Part shown: positions 44,824 to 54,440 of the stretch, piece by piece | Numbering within the stretch: position 1 is the first letter of the stretch | Layout: each line of letters begins with the position of its first letter | Assembly (NCBI RefSeq): GCF_000379685.1 | Contig: NZ_KB903249.1 | Location: 476,795-540,794, forward strand | Origin: Catelliglobosispora koreensis DSM 44566 | Lineage (GTDB): Bacteria; Actinomycetota; Actinomycetes; Mycobacteriales; Micromonosporaceae | Reading direction: 5' to 3' | Length of the DNA: 64,000 nt | Program-made: the position numbers and the translations under genes | The notes under the pieces: model-generated | The model's input: the letters and a program-made list of their open reading frames with translations, nothing else | Told to the model about the DNA's origin: nothing | Databases searched by the model: none

Positions 44824-45222
44824 GTGAGCAAGCCTAAGAAGACCCAGGTGATGAAGCCGTCAACCGCAGCGCTCAAGCTTGAGGTCTACTTGCCGGCCAC
44901 GCCGCCGGAGTTCCAGGACAGCCTGATCTCGCGCGAAGAGCTAGACGAGTTGCAGCGCAACCCTCCGCCATGGCTCGTCGACTTGCGTAAGAACGGTCCG
45001 CATCCCCGGCACGTTGTGGCGGCCCGGCTTCGCGTGTCCAACAGCGGGCTCGCCCGCGGTGGCATCACCGAGCCGCTCACGACAGAACAGATCGCGGGCC
45101 TGAACGCTGACCCGCCGCCGTGGCTCATCCGCGAACGCGAGACGCATGCTGAGGTTTTGCGTGAGCAGCGCAGGATCGAGGAGCGGCGTGCGGACTTAGA
45201 GCGGGACTCCCGGCACGCCTAG
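44824..45222 (+). CDS. DUF5997 family protein
   Basis: The 132-residue protein opens SKPKKTQVMKPSTAALKLEV and contains the duplicated motif NPPPWLVDLRKNGPHPR / DPPPWLIRERET that defines DUF5997. Function is not known. GTG 44824 lies only 22 bases from the divergent LysR-effector start, leaving little room for two leaders, so both mRNAs may be leaderless. The 3' end overlaps the convergent regulator by 27 bases. Confidence 0.85.
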   Translation: MSKPKKTQVMKPSTAALKLEVYLPATPPEFQDSLISREELDELQRNPPPWLVDLRKNGPHPRHVVAARLRVSNSGLARGGITEPLTTEQIAGLNADPPPWLIRERETHAEVLREQRRIEERRADLERDSRHA

Positions 45223-47598
45223 CTCGTGCAGGATCGCGGCCTCGGCGTCACGATGCCTCGCGGCCGCGTGCGTGTCGGTCAGGTCGAGGATGGCGGCGAT
45301 GCCTTGGTGGGCAAGGGCTTCCTCCCGCTTGTAGGTCATCGTTCGCGCCAGCTCCAGTGCTCTGCGGAAGCGGGCTAGCGCCTCGTCGCGCAGGCCGGCG
45401 ATGCGGCACGTCTCGGCATAGCTGTTGCTGAAATCCATCTCCCACTGCTCTTCGGCCAGCTCTTCGAGGATGCTGAAGGCTTGCCGGTGAAAGTGCAACG
45501 CCTCGTCAAGCTTGCCCGCGTGGCGCAGCACGACCCCGAGCATGTTGCTGCACCAGGCGCGGTTGCGCAGGTGGCCGTCCTCCTCGGCGATGCCAAGTGC
45601 TTCGCGCAGCAAGGAATCTGCCGTCTCCGGAGACGACCGCGCTAGGGCGAGCCCGCGGGTCACCAGCGCGGTCACTCGAGGCGGCCATATTTTCTCGCCA
45701 GGCGGCGGTTCCAGCGCGGCATGAGCCAGCTCGGCGGCCTCGCTGAAGCGTCCTAATAGGAGCGACGCCCAGCCTTGATATGCCAGCGCATAGGCGATGC
45801 CCACCTGGTGACCGATAGCTGAATACTGTGCCGCGGCGAGACGGTACAGAGCCAGGGCGTTGTTGACGAACCCCCGGTCGTGTTGCAGGTAGCCGCGCCG
45901 CATGGCTAGCAACCCGGCCAGCTCAGGGTCGTCCACATCGGAGATCAGGGCAGCAGCGGCCGCGTATTCCGCCATGGCTTCGTCGGCACGCCCGGCGGTG
46001 TAGCGCGCGTATCCCAGATCGTCGCGCAACTCCGCCAGCCGCAACCGGTCGCCCAAACGTTCCGCCGCTTCCACCGCGAGTTCCAGCATGCGGTTCTCCT
46101 CGGCGGTGCCCGCGCGGCGGCGGAAGAAATACGGCCGCATCAGCATCGGCAGCTCGCTGACGAAGTCGTCGGCTCCGGTCTCGACGGCGTAGTCAAACGC
46201 GGCCACCAGATTGGCGTGCTCGAGGTCATACCAGGCGAGGGCCGCCTCACGCCCGTCAAAAGCCGGCACCGCAAGGGGAACGCGGCTGACGCGTCCGGTC
46301 CGCAGCACGTAGGGCATCGCGTCGTGCGCCGCCGCGGCACAGCTGAGGTAGTAGCCGAGCATCCGCTGGAGCGCGCTCGCCCGGCTGGCTTCGTGCTCCT
46401 CGGCTTGCGCCACGCGCCGGGCGTGCTCGCGCACGAGATCGTGCAACTTGTACCGTCCCGGTGCGGGCTCCTGCACCAGGTGCGCGTCGACCAAATCCTC
46501 CAAAATGGAGCGTGCCTTCGCCGGCGGGTTGTCTGCCAGCAGGGCCACGAGCTCGTGGCTGAAGCCAGCTCCCGGAAGCAGGCCCAACAGCCGGTAGACC
46601 CGTCGCTGCAACGGCTCCAGCTGTCGCAGCGACATGTCAAACGCGGTGTCTAACGATGAGGTGCCCTCGCCCAGCCGCTCGGCCAGAATCCCGACTGTCC
46701 AGCCAGGACGATGCCGCAGCCGTGCGGCGGCGACCCGGATCGCGAGTGGCAGCCCGCCACACAACCGCAGCACCTGCGACAGGGCCTGGGGATCGCGCTC
46801 ACCGCGGTCGTCACCGGCCGCGCGCGAGAACAGTCGCGCCGCATCGGTTTCCGGCATCGCCTCCAGCGAAACGGGCGGGACGGCTTCCAGCTCCACGAGG
46901 CGGTTGCGGCTCGTTATCAGCACAGCGCTGGATCCGGCGCCGGGCAGCAAGAGGCGTGCTTGTTCGGCGCTGGCCACATTGTCGAGCACCACGATGGCTT
47001 GCCGTTGCGATAATTCGGCTCGTAATCGGGCCGAGAGCTCCTGAGTACCAGAGGGAATGTTGGAAATTTCTAAAGCGCTGAGCAAGAATTGCAATGCTGA
47101 TCCGGGGTCGAGTGGTTCGCGCCCTGCCGAAAATCCAAACAGGTCAAGGTAGAACTGCCCGTCGGGAAAGTCCTCGGTGAGCAAATGTGCCGCGTGCACC
47201 GCGAGACAGGTCTTGCCCACGCCCGCCATGCCGTCGATGGCGACGGCTCGTGAACTCTTGACAAGCGACAGGACTTCCGCGAGTTCCTTTTCCCGCCCGG
47301 TGAAATCGCCGACGTCAAACGGAAGATGGTTACGTGCTTTCGTTTTCTGTTTCGCTGGTACCGGCTGAGCCCGTGAAGCCGCTTCCCAAAGCCGCCGCAT
47401 CGGCCGTGGGTCACGCTTGACCAGACGGCAAAGCGCCACGACCGTGTCCCAAGGCGGCACCGTCTGGCCAGCGAAGTAACGCGATAGGGAAGAGCTGCTG
47501 ATCCCTGTGTCGCGTTCGAGTGAGCGCAAACTGCGCCCGCTCAGGTCGCGGATGCGGCACAACAGCTGCGCGAATTCGGTGCGTGGCAAGTCGCTCAT
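45196..47598 (-). CDS. HTH / NB-ARC / TPR signal-transduction ATPase regulator
   Basis: The 800-residue protein has an XRE-type helix-turn-helix (about 5-70, LRSLERDTGISSSSLSRYFA). A STAND/NB-ARC ATPase follows with Walker A in DGMAGVGKT, kinase-2 IVVLDN, and the GxP-type LCGGLPLAIRVAA motif. A winged helix (KLHDLVREHARRV) and about 10 TPR-like repeats complete it (about 490-800). STAND regulators switch from an inactive ADP form to an oligomer after ligand binding and control development or secondary metabolism. ATG 47598 is preferred; the frame continues to 47745 without a signal. It lies just downstream of the S1 protease, separated by a hairpin. Confidence 0.88.
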   Translation of the reverse strand: MSDLPRTEFAQLLCRIRDLSGRSLRSLERDTGISSSSLSRYFAGQTVPPWDTVVALCRLVKRDPRPMRRLWEAASRAQPVPAKQKTKARNHLPFDVGDFTGREKELAEVLSLVKSSRAVAIDGMAGVGKTCLAVHAAHLLTEDFPDGQFYLDLFGFSAGREPLDPGSALQFLLSALEISNIPSGTQELSARLRAELSQRQAIVVLDNVASAEQARLLLPGAGSSAVLITSRNRLVELEAVPPVSLEAMPETDAARLFSRAAGDDRGERDPQALSQVLRLCGGLPLAIRVAAARLRHRPGWTVGILAERLGEGTSSLDTAFDMSLRQLEPLQRRVYRLLGLLPGAGFSHELVALLADNPPAKARSILEDLVDAHLVQEPAPGRYKLHDLVREHARRVAQAEEHEASRASALQRMLGYYLSCAAAAHDAMPYVLRTGRVSRVPLAVPAFDGREAALAWYDLEHANLVAAFDYAVETGADDFVSELPMLMRPYFFRRRAGTAEENRMLELAVEAAERLGDRLRLAELRDDLGYARYTAGRADEAMAEYAAAAALISDVDDPELAGLLAMRRGYLQHDRGFVNNALALYRLAAAQYSAIGHQVGIAYALAYQGWASLLLGRFSEAAELAHAALEPPPGEKIWPPRVTALVTRGLALARSSPETADSLLREALGIAEEDGHLRNRAWCSNMLGVVLRHAGKLDEALHFHRQAFSILEELAEEQWEMDFSNSYAETCRIAGLRDEALARFRRALELARTMTYKREEALAHQGIAAILDLTDTHAAARHRDAEAAILHELGVPGVPL

Positions 47599-47642
47599 GC
47601 GGTCTCCCGGTCGTGTAAGCGTCCTGCCACCACCCATTAAAG

Positions 47643-47670
47643 CAGGGCCGATGCGTTCGCACCGGCCCTG
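47643..47670 (-). terminator. Terminator after the S1/P-domain protease
   Basis: CAGGGCCG (47643-47650) and CGGCCCTG (47663-47670) pair, and the inner TGCG/CGCA extends the stem with one mismatch, leaving a TT loop. On the minus strand it is followed by CTTTAAT. It follows the stop of the protease gene by about 14 bases. Confidence 0.75.
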
Positions 47671-47683
47671 TGATCGGTCGTGA

Positions 47684-49483
<1,800 letters not shown>

Positions 49484-49564
49484 TTAGCCCGGGGGTTACC
49501 GGGCGTGCGCCGAAGGTAAGCGAAACCAGTGATAGTTGGCAATATCGAAACATATAATTCTACA

Positions 49565-49606
49565 CATCGGCCGGGAACAACATGATCGTGTCGTCCCCGG
49601 CCGATG
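49565..49606 (-). terminator. Terminator after the second S1 protease
   Basis: CATCGGCCGGG (49565-49575) pairs perfectly with CCCGGCCGATG (49596-49606) around a 20-base loop. It lies just downstream of the stop of the protease at 49611 on the minus strand. Confidence 0.7.
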
Positions 49607-49610
49607 GTGC

Positions 49611-50876
49611 CTAGAGCGTCGGCATCCATACCGCCGAGTTCCAGGCCCGGACCCCAGAAAGCTTGGTATACCAAGAGGTGCAATAGTCGGTTGCGGTCAC
49701 TATGCCGAGCGCCCGCTGGTAACCGGGCCGCGTACTCATGCCCTGATAGACCGCGCCACCGGAATCGCCGCGGCGGACGGTGTCGCATCCGCCGTCATCT
49801 CGCGTGAACATCGCCAAGTGCCGCACATAAACACCCTCGATCCAGGCGTCGGCGGTGGCATCCACCACGTGCTGCCGGCAGATCTGGCCGGTGGTGCGCC
49901 CGCTGGTGCAGACGCCCGCGTTGACACTGGGCGTGGTCCAGCTGGCCGCGCCCACGGGAACGGCAGTGCACGAGCCGGTGACATTGGCGCAGTTGTAAAC
50001 ATAGGCCGCGTAGGTCGAGCCGCTCAGCAGCGCCCAGTCGCCATAGACATCTTGCGTCCCATCGGCCGGAGCACCAAACTGGCCACCCATTGTCGTGGTG
50101 GAACGGGTTCCGAAGTAGTAACTGACCGGCGGCAACGTCGTGGAGGTGAACGCCGTCGCCCAGGCGTCCGGGAACGATGTCGCTGCGGGCAGGCAGTGGC
50201 CCGCTGTGAGCATGTAATACACCCCGCGCAAGACGACCGGGAACGCCGTTGAGCAATAGGGACGGACGGCTGTGTGCCTATCGTTCCACATGCTGTACCC
50301 GGCGCCACCGAAGTGAGCAGCGGTGTCCCGGTTACGGTCTGCCTCAACGAACTGCGGCGCCGAAACCTGCCGGAACACGATCGCGTCCCCAAAGCGCTGC
50401 TTCAGGCTGGCGCGCGCTTTCCCAGACTCGCCAGTGGCGTAAACCGTGGTGACTCCTCGCGTCCCGTCGACGCCGACCCCGACGATGCCGTCACGGTGAG
50501 CACCGCCGCGAATGAGCGCGCCAATCTTCTCCTTGGTCCCCTGCAGCTGAGCGTAGCTGCGCACCGTGCGCTGAACCGTGACACCAACGCCGCTGCGAAG
50601 GCCGGCGATTCGGGAACTGACGTCGGCTCCGTGCGGAGCGGTGACCGTGATCGTGTTTGGACCGTCGATGCGTGCCCCGGTGAACTGATCCGGGTTCTGC
50701 TCGACCATGAGGGCGATCTTTTCGTACGCCTCTTGCGTTTCGTCGGAGCTTTGCGCGACAAGGGTTCCGAAGGGCTCAAACGCTGGAACGGCCGGTGCGG
50801 CCACGGCCGCCGTTGCGGTGCTGGTGAAGACGGCTGCCGCCGAGACGGCGATGACCATCGTTCTGGTAAATCGCAT
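49611..50876 (-). CDS. Secreted S1 family protease (alpha-lytic/streptogrisin-like)
   Basis: The 421-residue preproenzyme has a signal peptide (FTRTMVIAVSAAAVFTSTAT), a long pro-region of about 170 residues (DETQEAYEKIALMVEQNPDQ), and a chymotrypsin-fold catalytic domain. His lies in MLTAGHCLP, Asp in YGDWALL and Ser in RRGDSGGAVYQG. Two Cys pairs are consistent with the alpha-lytic group. The pro-domain probably acts as an intramolecular chaperone. ATG 50876 gives the signal peptide; an upstream in-frame ATG at 50918 is unlikely. It sits next to, but separately transcribed from, the S1/P-domain protease. Confidence 0.9.
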   Translation of the reverse strand: MRFTRTMVIAVSAAAVFTSTATAAVAAPAVPAFEPFGTLVAQSSDETQEAYEKIALMVEQNPDQFTGARIDGPNTITVTAPHGADVSSRIAGLRSGVGVTVQRTVRSYAQLQGTKEKIGALIRGGAHRDGIVGVGVDGTRGVTTVYATGESGKARASLKQRFGDAIVFRQVSAPQFVEADRNRDTAAHFGGAGYSMWNDRHTAVRPYCSTAFPVVLRGVYYMLTAGHCLPAATSFPDAWATAFTSTTLPPVSYYFGTRSTTTMGGQFGAPADGTQDVYGDWALLSGSTYAAYVYNCANVTGSCTAVPVGAASWTTPSVNAGVCTSGRTTGQICRQHVVDATADAWIEGVYVRHLAMFTRDDGGCDTVRRGDSGGAVYQGMSTRPGYQRALGIVTATDYCTSWYTKLSGVRAWNSAVWMPTL

Positions 50877-51141
50877 GAGGGAGTCTGGCCCGCTGCGCCG
50901 CGCGGGCAACAGCGACAACCTTTACAGTTGGCCTACACACTTGTCAGGCGCAGGGCGGCTACTCGCAGTCCAAGCTCGCCGATGATCCGCTAGCACGCCG
51001 CCTCGTGCTCTGCCGCGCCGGCATCGTCGAGCATGGTGAGCGCCCGGTGCGGCCGCGCGTGCACCCGGGCCACATCCAGCACCTCTGCGGTGCTCGCGAA
51101 GGAGAACGCCGAACGACAGGACCACCTGGGAACGCTAACGC
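50877..51141. other. Intergenic region with a possible gene remnant
   Basis: No intact gene is visible. On the minus strand, one frame from about 51110 to 50940 reads a plausible helical segment (AEVLDVARVHARPHRALTML) interrupted by TAG near 50991, followed by RIIGELGLRVAALRLTS. It looks like the decayed C-terminus of a regulator or TPR protein. The promoter of the S1 protease should lie in the first part, next to 50877. Confidence 0.25.
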
Positions 51142-51171
51142 CGGCCGAAGGTGACGATCCACCTTCGGCCG
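51142..51171 (-). terminator. Terminator after the S8 protease
   Basis: CGGCCGAAGGTG (51142-51153) pairs perfectly over 12 bases with CACCTTCGGCCG (51160-51171) around ACGATC. It lies 21 bases beyond the stop of the S8/PKD protease on the minus strand. Confidence 0.8.
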
Positions 51172-51192
51172 ACGGTAGTTTCGCTGTGCTGA

Positions 51193-52908
51193 TTAGACCG
51201 GCTTGGTTTCGGTGTCGGTGGCGCCGCCGTTATCGGTAACGGTCAGCGTCACGGTCCGGGTTCCCGTACCGGTGTAAATCTTCGTAGTGGTGGCGCCGGT
51301 GCCGGACGAGCCGTCACCGAAGTTCCACGCGTACGAGGCGATGGTGCCGTCCGGGTCGGACGAACCAGTGCCGTCGAAGGTGCAGAAGCGCCAGATGAAC
51401 AGGTTCTGGCAGCTCGCGGTGAATGCGGCGACCGGGGGCAGGTTCGATGGAGGCTGTCCCACGGAAACGTTCTGCGAGGTGGAGCCGGTGGCACCGCCGT
51501 TGTCCGTCACTGTCAAGGTCACCGTGTAGGAGCCCGCGGCGGCGAACGTGTGCGAGACCGTGGCGCCGGTGCCGGTGGTGCCGTCACCGAAGTTCCACGC
51601 GTACGAGGCGATGGTGCCGTCCGGGTCGGATGAACCCGAACCGTTGAACGTGCACGACAGCGAGCCGGTGCCACAGTTGTGGGTGAAGCTCGCGACCGGC
51701 GGCTGGTTGCCGGGTGGGCCGTTGACGACATACAGCAACCGGTTCGGTGAGCCCGTTCCCGGGTTGGTCACCTTGTTCGGCGTGGAGTCGGCGACCATCC
51801 GGTCCCGCACCTGCTGGGCGGTCCAGCCCGGGTTGGCGCTGAGGATCAGCGCGGCGACGCCGGCGACGTGTGGTGACGCCATCGAAGTGCCGCTGATGGT
51901 GTTGGTGGCGGTGTCCGAGCTGAACCACGCGGACGTGATTCCGCTACCTGGCGCGAAGATGTCCAGGCAGGTGCCGAAGTTGGAGTAGGACGCGCGGGCG
52001 TCGTTACTCTCGGTCGCGCCAACGGTGATGGCCGCAGGGGTGCGGGCCGGGGTGAAGTTGCAGGCGTCGGCGTTGCTGTTGCCTGCGGCGAGCGCGTAGA
52101 CCACGCCAGAGTTGATGGAGTTGGTCACCGCGGTCTCGAGTGCGGCGTTGGTGCCAGTTCCGCCGAGGCTCATGTTGGCAACGGCGGGCTTGACCGCGTT
52201 CGCGGTCACCCAGTCGACGCCCGCGACGATACCCGCGAACGAGCCGGAGCCCTGGCAGTTAAGCACGCGGACAGCGACGAGCGACGCGCCCTTGGCAACG
52301 CCATACGCTCCACCCGCGACGGTCCCGGCGACGTGCGTGCCGTGCCCGTGGCAGTCAGTGGCGTCGTTGTCGTTGTCAACGGTGTCGCGCCCGTGGCTTG
52401 CCCTGCCACCGAAGTCCTGATGCGTGATCCGGATACCGGTGTCGAGGATGTACGCCCGCACGCCGCTGCCCGTGTTCGGGTACGTGTACGAGTTGTTCAA
52501 GGGCAGATCACGCTGGTCGATGCGGTCCAGGCCCCATGAAGGTGTGGGGGTTTGGGTGCCCTGGATGGTGACCGTGTGGTTCTGCTCGACGAACTGCACC
52601 GCCGGGTCGGCGGCGAGCTGCTTAGCGGCGGCCTCGGGCAGGTTCACCGCGAAACCGCGCAGAGCGGTGGAGTAGGTGTGGGTGATCGAGCCGCCGTGCT
52701 TGCGCACGAGCCGCTGCGCGACACCACCAACATCCGCCTTGCTGACCGTGGCGTCCTTGAACACCACGATGTAGGAATCGGCGACCGCGGTCGCGCCGCC
52801 GGCGTGCAGGATCGTGCCCTCTGCAGCCTGTGCGGGCGCACCGACCATAGCTAACGCGAGCACGCTAGCTGAGACGATGCCGAGACCCAGCATTCTTGGA
52901 TTTGCCAT
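51193..52908 (-). CDS. Secreted S8 serine protease (proteinase-K-like) with two PKD domains
   Basis: The 571-residue preproenzyme has a signal peptide (MLGLGIVSASVLALAMVGAP) and an I9 inhibitor pro-domain (DSYIVVFKDATVSKADVGGV). The S8 domain carries Asp in AYILDTGIRITHQD, His in GHGTHVAGTVAG and Ser in SGTSMASPHVAGVAAL. Two PKD domains at the C-terminus (about 405-570) share the sequence SYAWNFGDG and are encoded by partly identical DNA. The class is aqualysin/proteinase K with PKD domains for substrate or surface binding. ATG 52908 follows AGGAGGGG. Confidence 0.93.
   Translation of the reverse strand: MANPRMLGLGIVSASVLALAMVGAPAQAAEGTILHAGGATAVADSYIVVFKDATVSKADVGGVAQRLVRKHGGSITHTYSTALRGFAVNLPEAAAKQLAADPAVQFVEQNHTVTIQGTQTPTPSWGLDRIDQRDLPLNNSYTYPNTGSGVRAYILDTGIRITHQDFGGRASHGRDTVDNDNDATDCHGHGTHVAGTVAGGAYGVAKGASLVAVRVLNCQGSGSFAGIVAGVDWVTANAVKPAVANMSLGGTGTNAALETAVTNSINSGVVYALAAGNSNADACNFTPARTPAAITVGATESNDARASYSNFGTCLDIFAPGSGITSAWFSSDTATNTISGTSMASPHVAGVAALILSANPGWTAQQVRDRMVADSTPNKVTNPGTGSPNRLLYVVNGPPGNQPPVASFTHNCGTGSLSCTFNGSGSSDPDGTIASYAWNFGDGTTGTGATVSHTFAAAGSYTVTLTVTDNGGATGSTSQNVSVGQPPSNLPPVAAFTASCQNLFIWRFCTFDGTGSSDPDGTIASYAWNFGDGSSGTGATTTKIYTGTGTRTVTLTVTDNGGATDTETKPV
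51310..51630 (-). repeat. 51-base identical direct repeat within the PKD domains
   Basis: Bases 51310-51360 and 51580-51630 are identical over 51 positions and 270 bases apart. They encode the same Asp-Gly-rich PKD core. Identity at DNA level implies a recent duplication or ongoing gene conversion between the two domain copies. Confidence 0.8.
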
Positions 52909-53039
52909 CTCCCCTCCTAAAACCAATCGACCATGATGGCGGTCGATGTTTGAGGACAGGCTATTGCGCCAGGGCTCAGGTGAACATATGCCGATGCATA
53001 ATTTTCGCGACAGTGACTTGTGAATCCTCCGTGATTTGG

Positions 53040-53051
53040 CGAAATATTTCG
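53040..53051. promoter_or_regulatory. Perfect CGAAATATTTCG palindrome upstream of GH43
   Basis: A perfect 12-base AT-rich palindrome lies 30 bases before the GH43 start, in the region shared with the divergent S8 gene. The overlapping ATATTTCGATAT (53044-53055) also occurs, with one change, upstream of the S1/P-domain protease (reverse strand, 49542-49553), hinting at a common regulator. GC is far lower here than in the neighbours, typical of a promoter. Confidence 0.4.
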
Positions 53052-53081
53052 ATATAAGAGTGTGATGAGTTAGAATTCTTC

Positions 53082-54392
53082 ATGCGAAGAGGTTTGGTTC
53101 TGGCGGTCCTGACACTGGCAGCCGCCTTCGCCGTCCCGGCTCCAGCACTCGCCGTCACGGTCGCGCCATCCATGCTCATCGGGAGCGACTTTCCCGACCC
53201 GGACATCTCCAAGTTCGGCAGCACCTACTACGCCTACTCCACCAACAACGGCAACGGAAACGTTCCCGTCGCCACCGCCAGCAGCATCACCGGCCCATGG
53301 ACGCGCCGGCCCGATGCGCTGCCCGTGCTTGGAGCGTGGGCCAGCGGCGGCCTGACGTGGGCACCCGATGTGTCACAGCGTGCCGACGGAAAATACTTGC
53401 TGTACTACACGGCCAGGAGCCGCGCGGCCGGCCGTCAGTGCCTTGGCGCCGCCCTAGCGAACTCTCCCTTGGGGCCGTTCACCGCCGTTGGCACGCAACC
53501 GCTGGTGTGCGACGGTGGCGAAGGAGGTGACATCGATGCGGCTAGCTTTGTCGACACCACCGGCGTACGTTACTTGTTGTACAAAGATGACGGTAACGCC
53601 ATCGGCCAGCCCACAAGCCTTTGGCTGCAACGGGTCGCCGCAGACGGGGTGACGCTGCAGGGTGCCCGCACCGAGCTGCTCCGAAGTGGACTGCCGGAAG
53701 AAGGCGGCATCATCGAAGCCCCGGTTCTGACGAAGACCGGCGGCCGGTATGTGCTGTTCTATTCACTCGGTGGGTACGGCGGCGACGCCTACCAAACCAG
53801 CTACGCCACCGCGACGTCACTGACCGGCCCGTATACCAAGGCGTACCGGTCGCTCATGACGACGGCCAGTTTGGACAATGCGGTCCGCGGGCCGGGCGGT
53901 GCGGATGTGATTCGCGAACCCTCCGGCGATCACGTCGTCTTTCACGGCTGGATCAACAACTATTCGGCCCGCGCGATGTATGTCGCGGCGCTCGGCTGGG
54001 CCGGTGAATACCCCGTCGTGCGGGGCAGCCGTGTCCGCTACGAAGCCGAGCGCGGGCAGCTCAACCGGTGCTCAGCGCGCTCATCCGCGACCGCTTCACA
54101 AGGCCAGGCGGTCGCTTACCTTGACTATGCAGATAGCTGGGTCACCGTAACGGTTTTCGCGCCCCTGTCCGGCAACTACACCGCGCACATCGCCTACGCG
54201 GCCGGCTATGGCGACGCTCAGCATCTGCTTTCCGTCAACGGGGGAGCGGGCGCAGTCGTGAACTACCCGAATAGCGGCTGGGAAAACTGGCGCCAAGTGT
54301 CCGTCGGCGTCACCCTCAACGCGGGATACAACACCTTGCGGCTCAGCCACTACAGCCGCTGGGCCGAACTCGACTATCTCGAAATCGCCTGA
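53082..54392 (+). CDS. Secreted GH43-like glycoside hydrolase with C-terminal CBM
   Basis: The 436-residue protein has a signal peptide (RRGLVLAVLTLAAAFAVPAP) and a five-bladed beta-propeller of the GH43 type. The catalytic base Asp is in SDFPDPDISKFG, the pKa-modulating Asp in GDIDAASFVD, and the acid Glu in GGIIEAPVL. A C-terminal beta-sandwich of about 130 residues resembles a CBM35/CBM6 domain (YEAERGQLN, then YLDYADSWVTVTV). The expected substrates are arabinan, arabinoxylan or galactan side chains. It is monocistronic, bounded by a strong terminator. Confidence 0.85.
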   Translation: MRRGLVLAVLTLAAAFAVPAPALAVTVAPSMLIGSDFPDPDISKFGSTYYAYSTNNGNGNVPVATASSITGPWTRRPDALPVLGAWASGGLTWAPDVSQRADGKYLLYYTARSRAAGRQCLGAALANSPLGPFTAVGTQPLVCDGGEGGDIDAASFVDTTGVRYLLYKDDGNAIGQPTSLWLQRVAADGVTLQGARTELLRSGLPEEGGIIEAPVLTKTGGRYVLFYSLGGYGGDAYQTSYATATSLTGPYTKAYRSLMTTASLDNAVRGPGGADVIREPSGDHVVFHGWINNYSARAMYVAALGWAGEYPVVRGSRVRYEAERGQLNRCSARSSATASQGQAVAYLDYADSWVTVTVFAPLSGNYTAHIAYAAGYGDAQHLLSVNGGAGAVVNYPNSGWENWRQVSVGVTLNAGYNTLRLSHYSRWAELDYLEIA

Positions 54393-54398
54393 ACACAC

Positions 54399-54431
54399 GT
54401 CAGCGGCCGTCCGATGTGGACGGCCGCTGAC
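54399..54431. terminator. Strong bidirectional terminator
   Basis: GTCAGCGGCCGTCC (54399-54412) pairs perfectly over 14 bases with GGACGGCCGCTGAC (54418-54431) around GATGT. It lies between the convergent GH43 gene (stop 54392) and the carboxylase gene (stop 54441). Confidence 0.9.
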
Positions 54432-54440
54432 ATCTATCGC

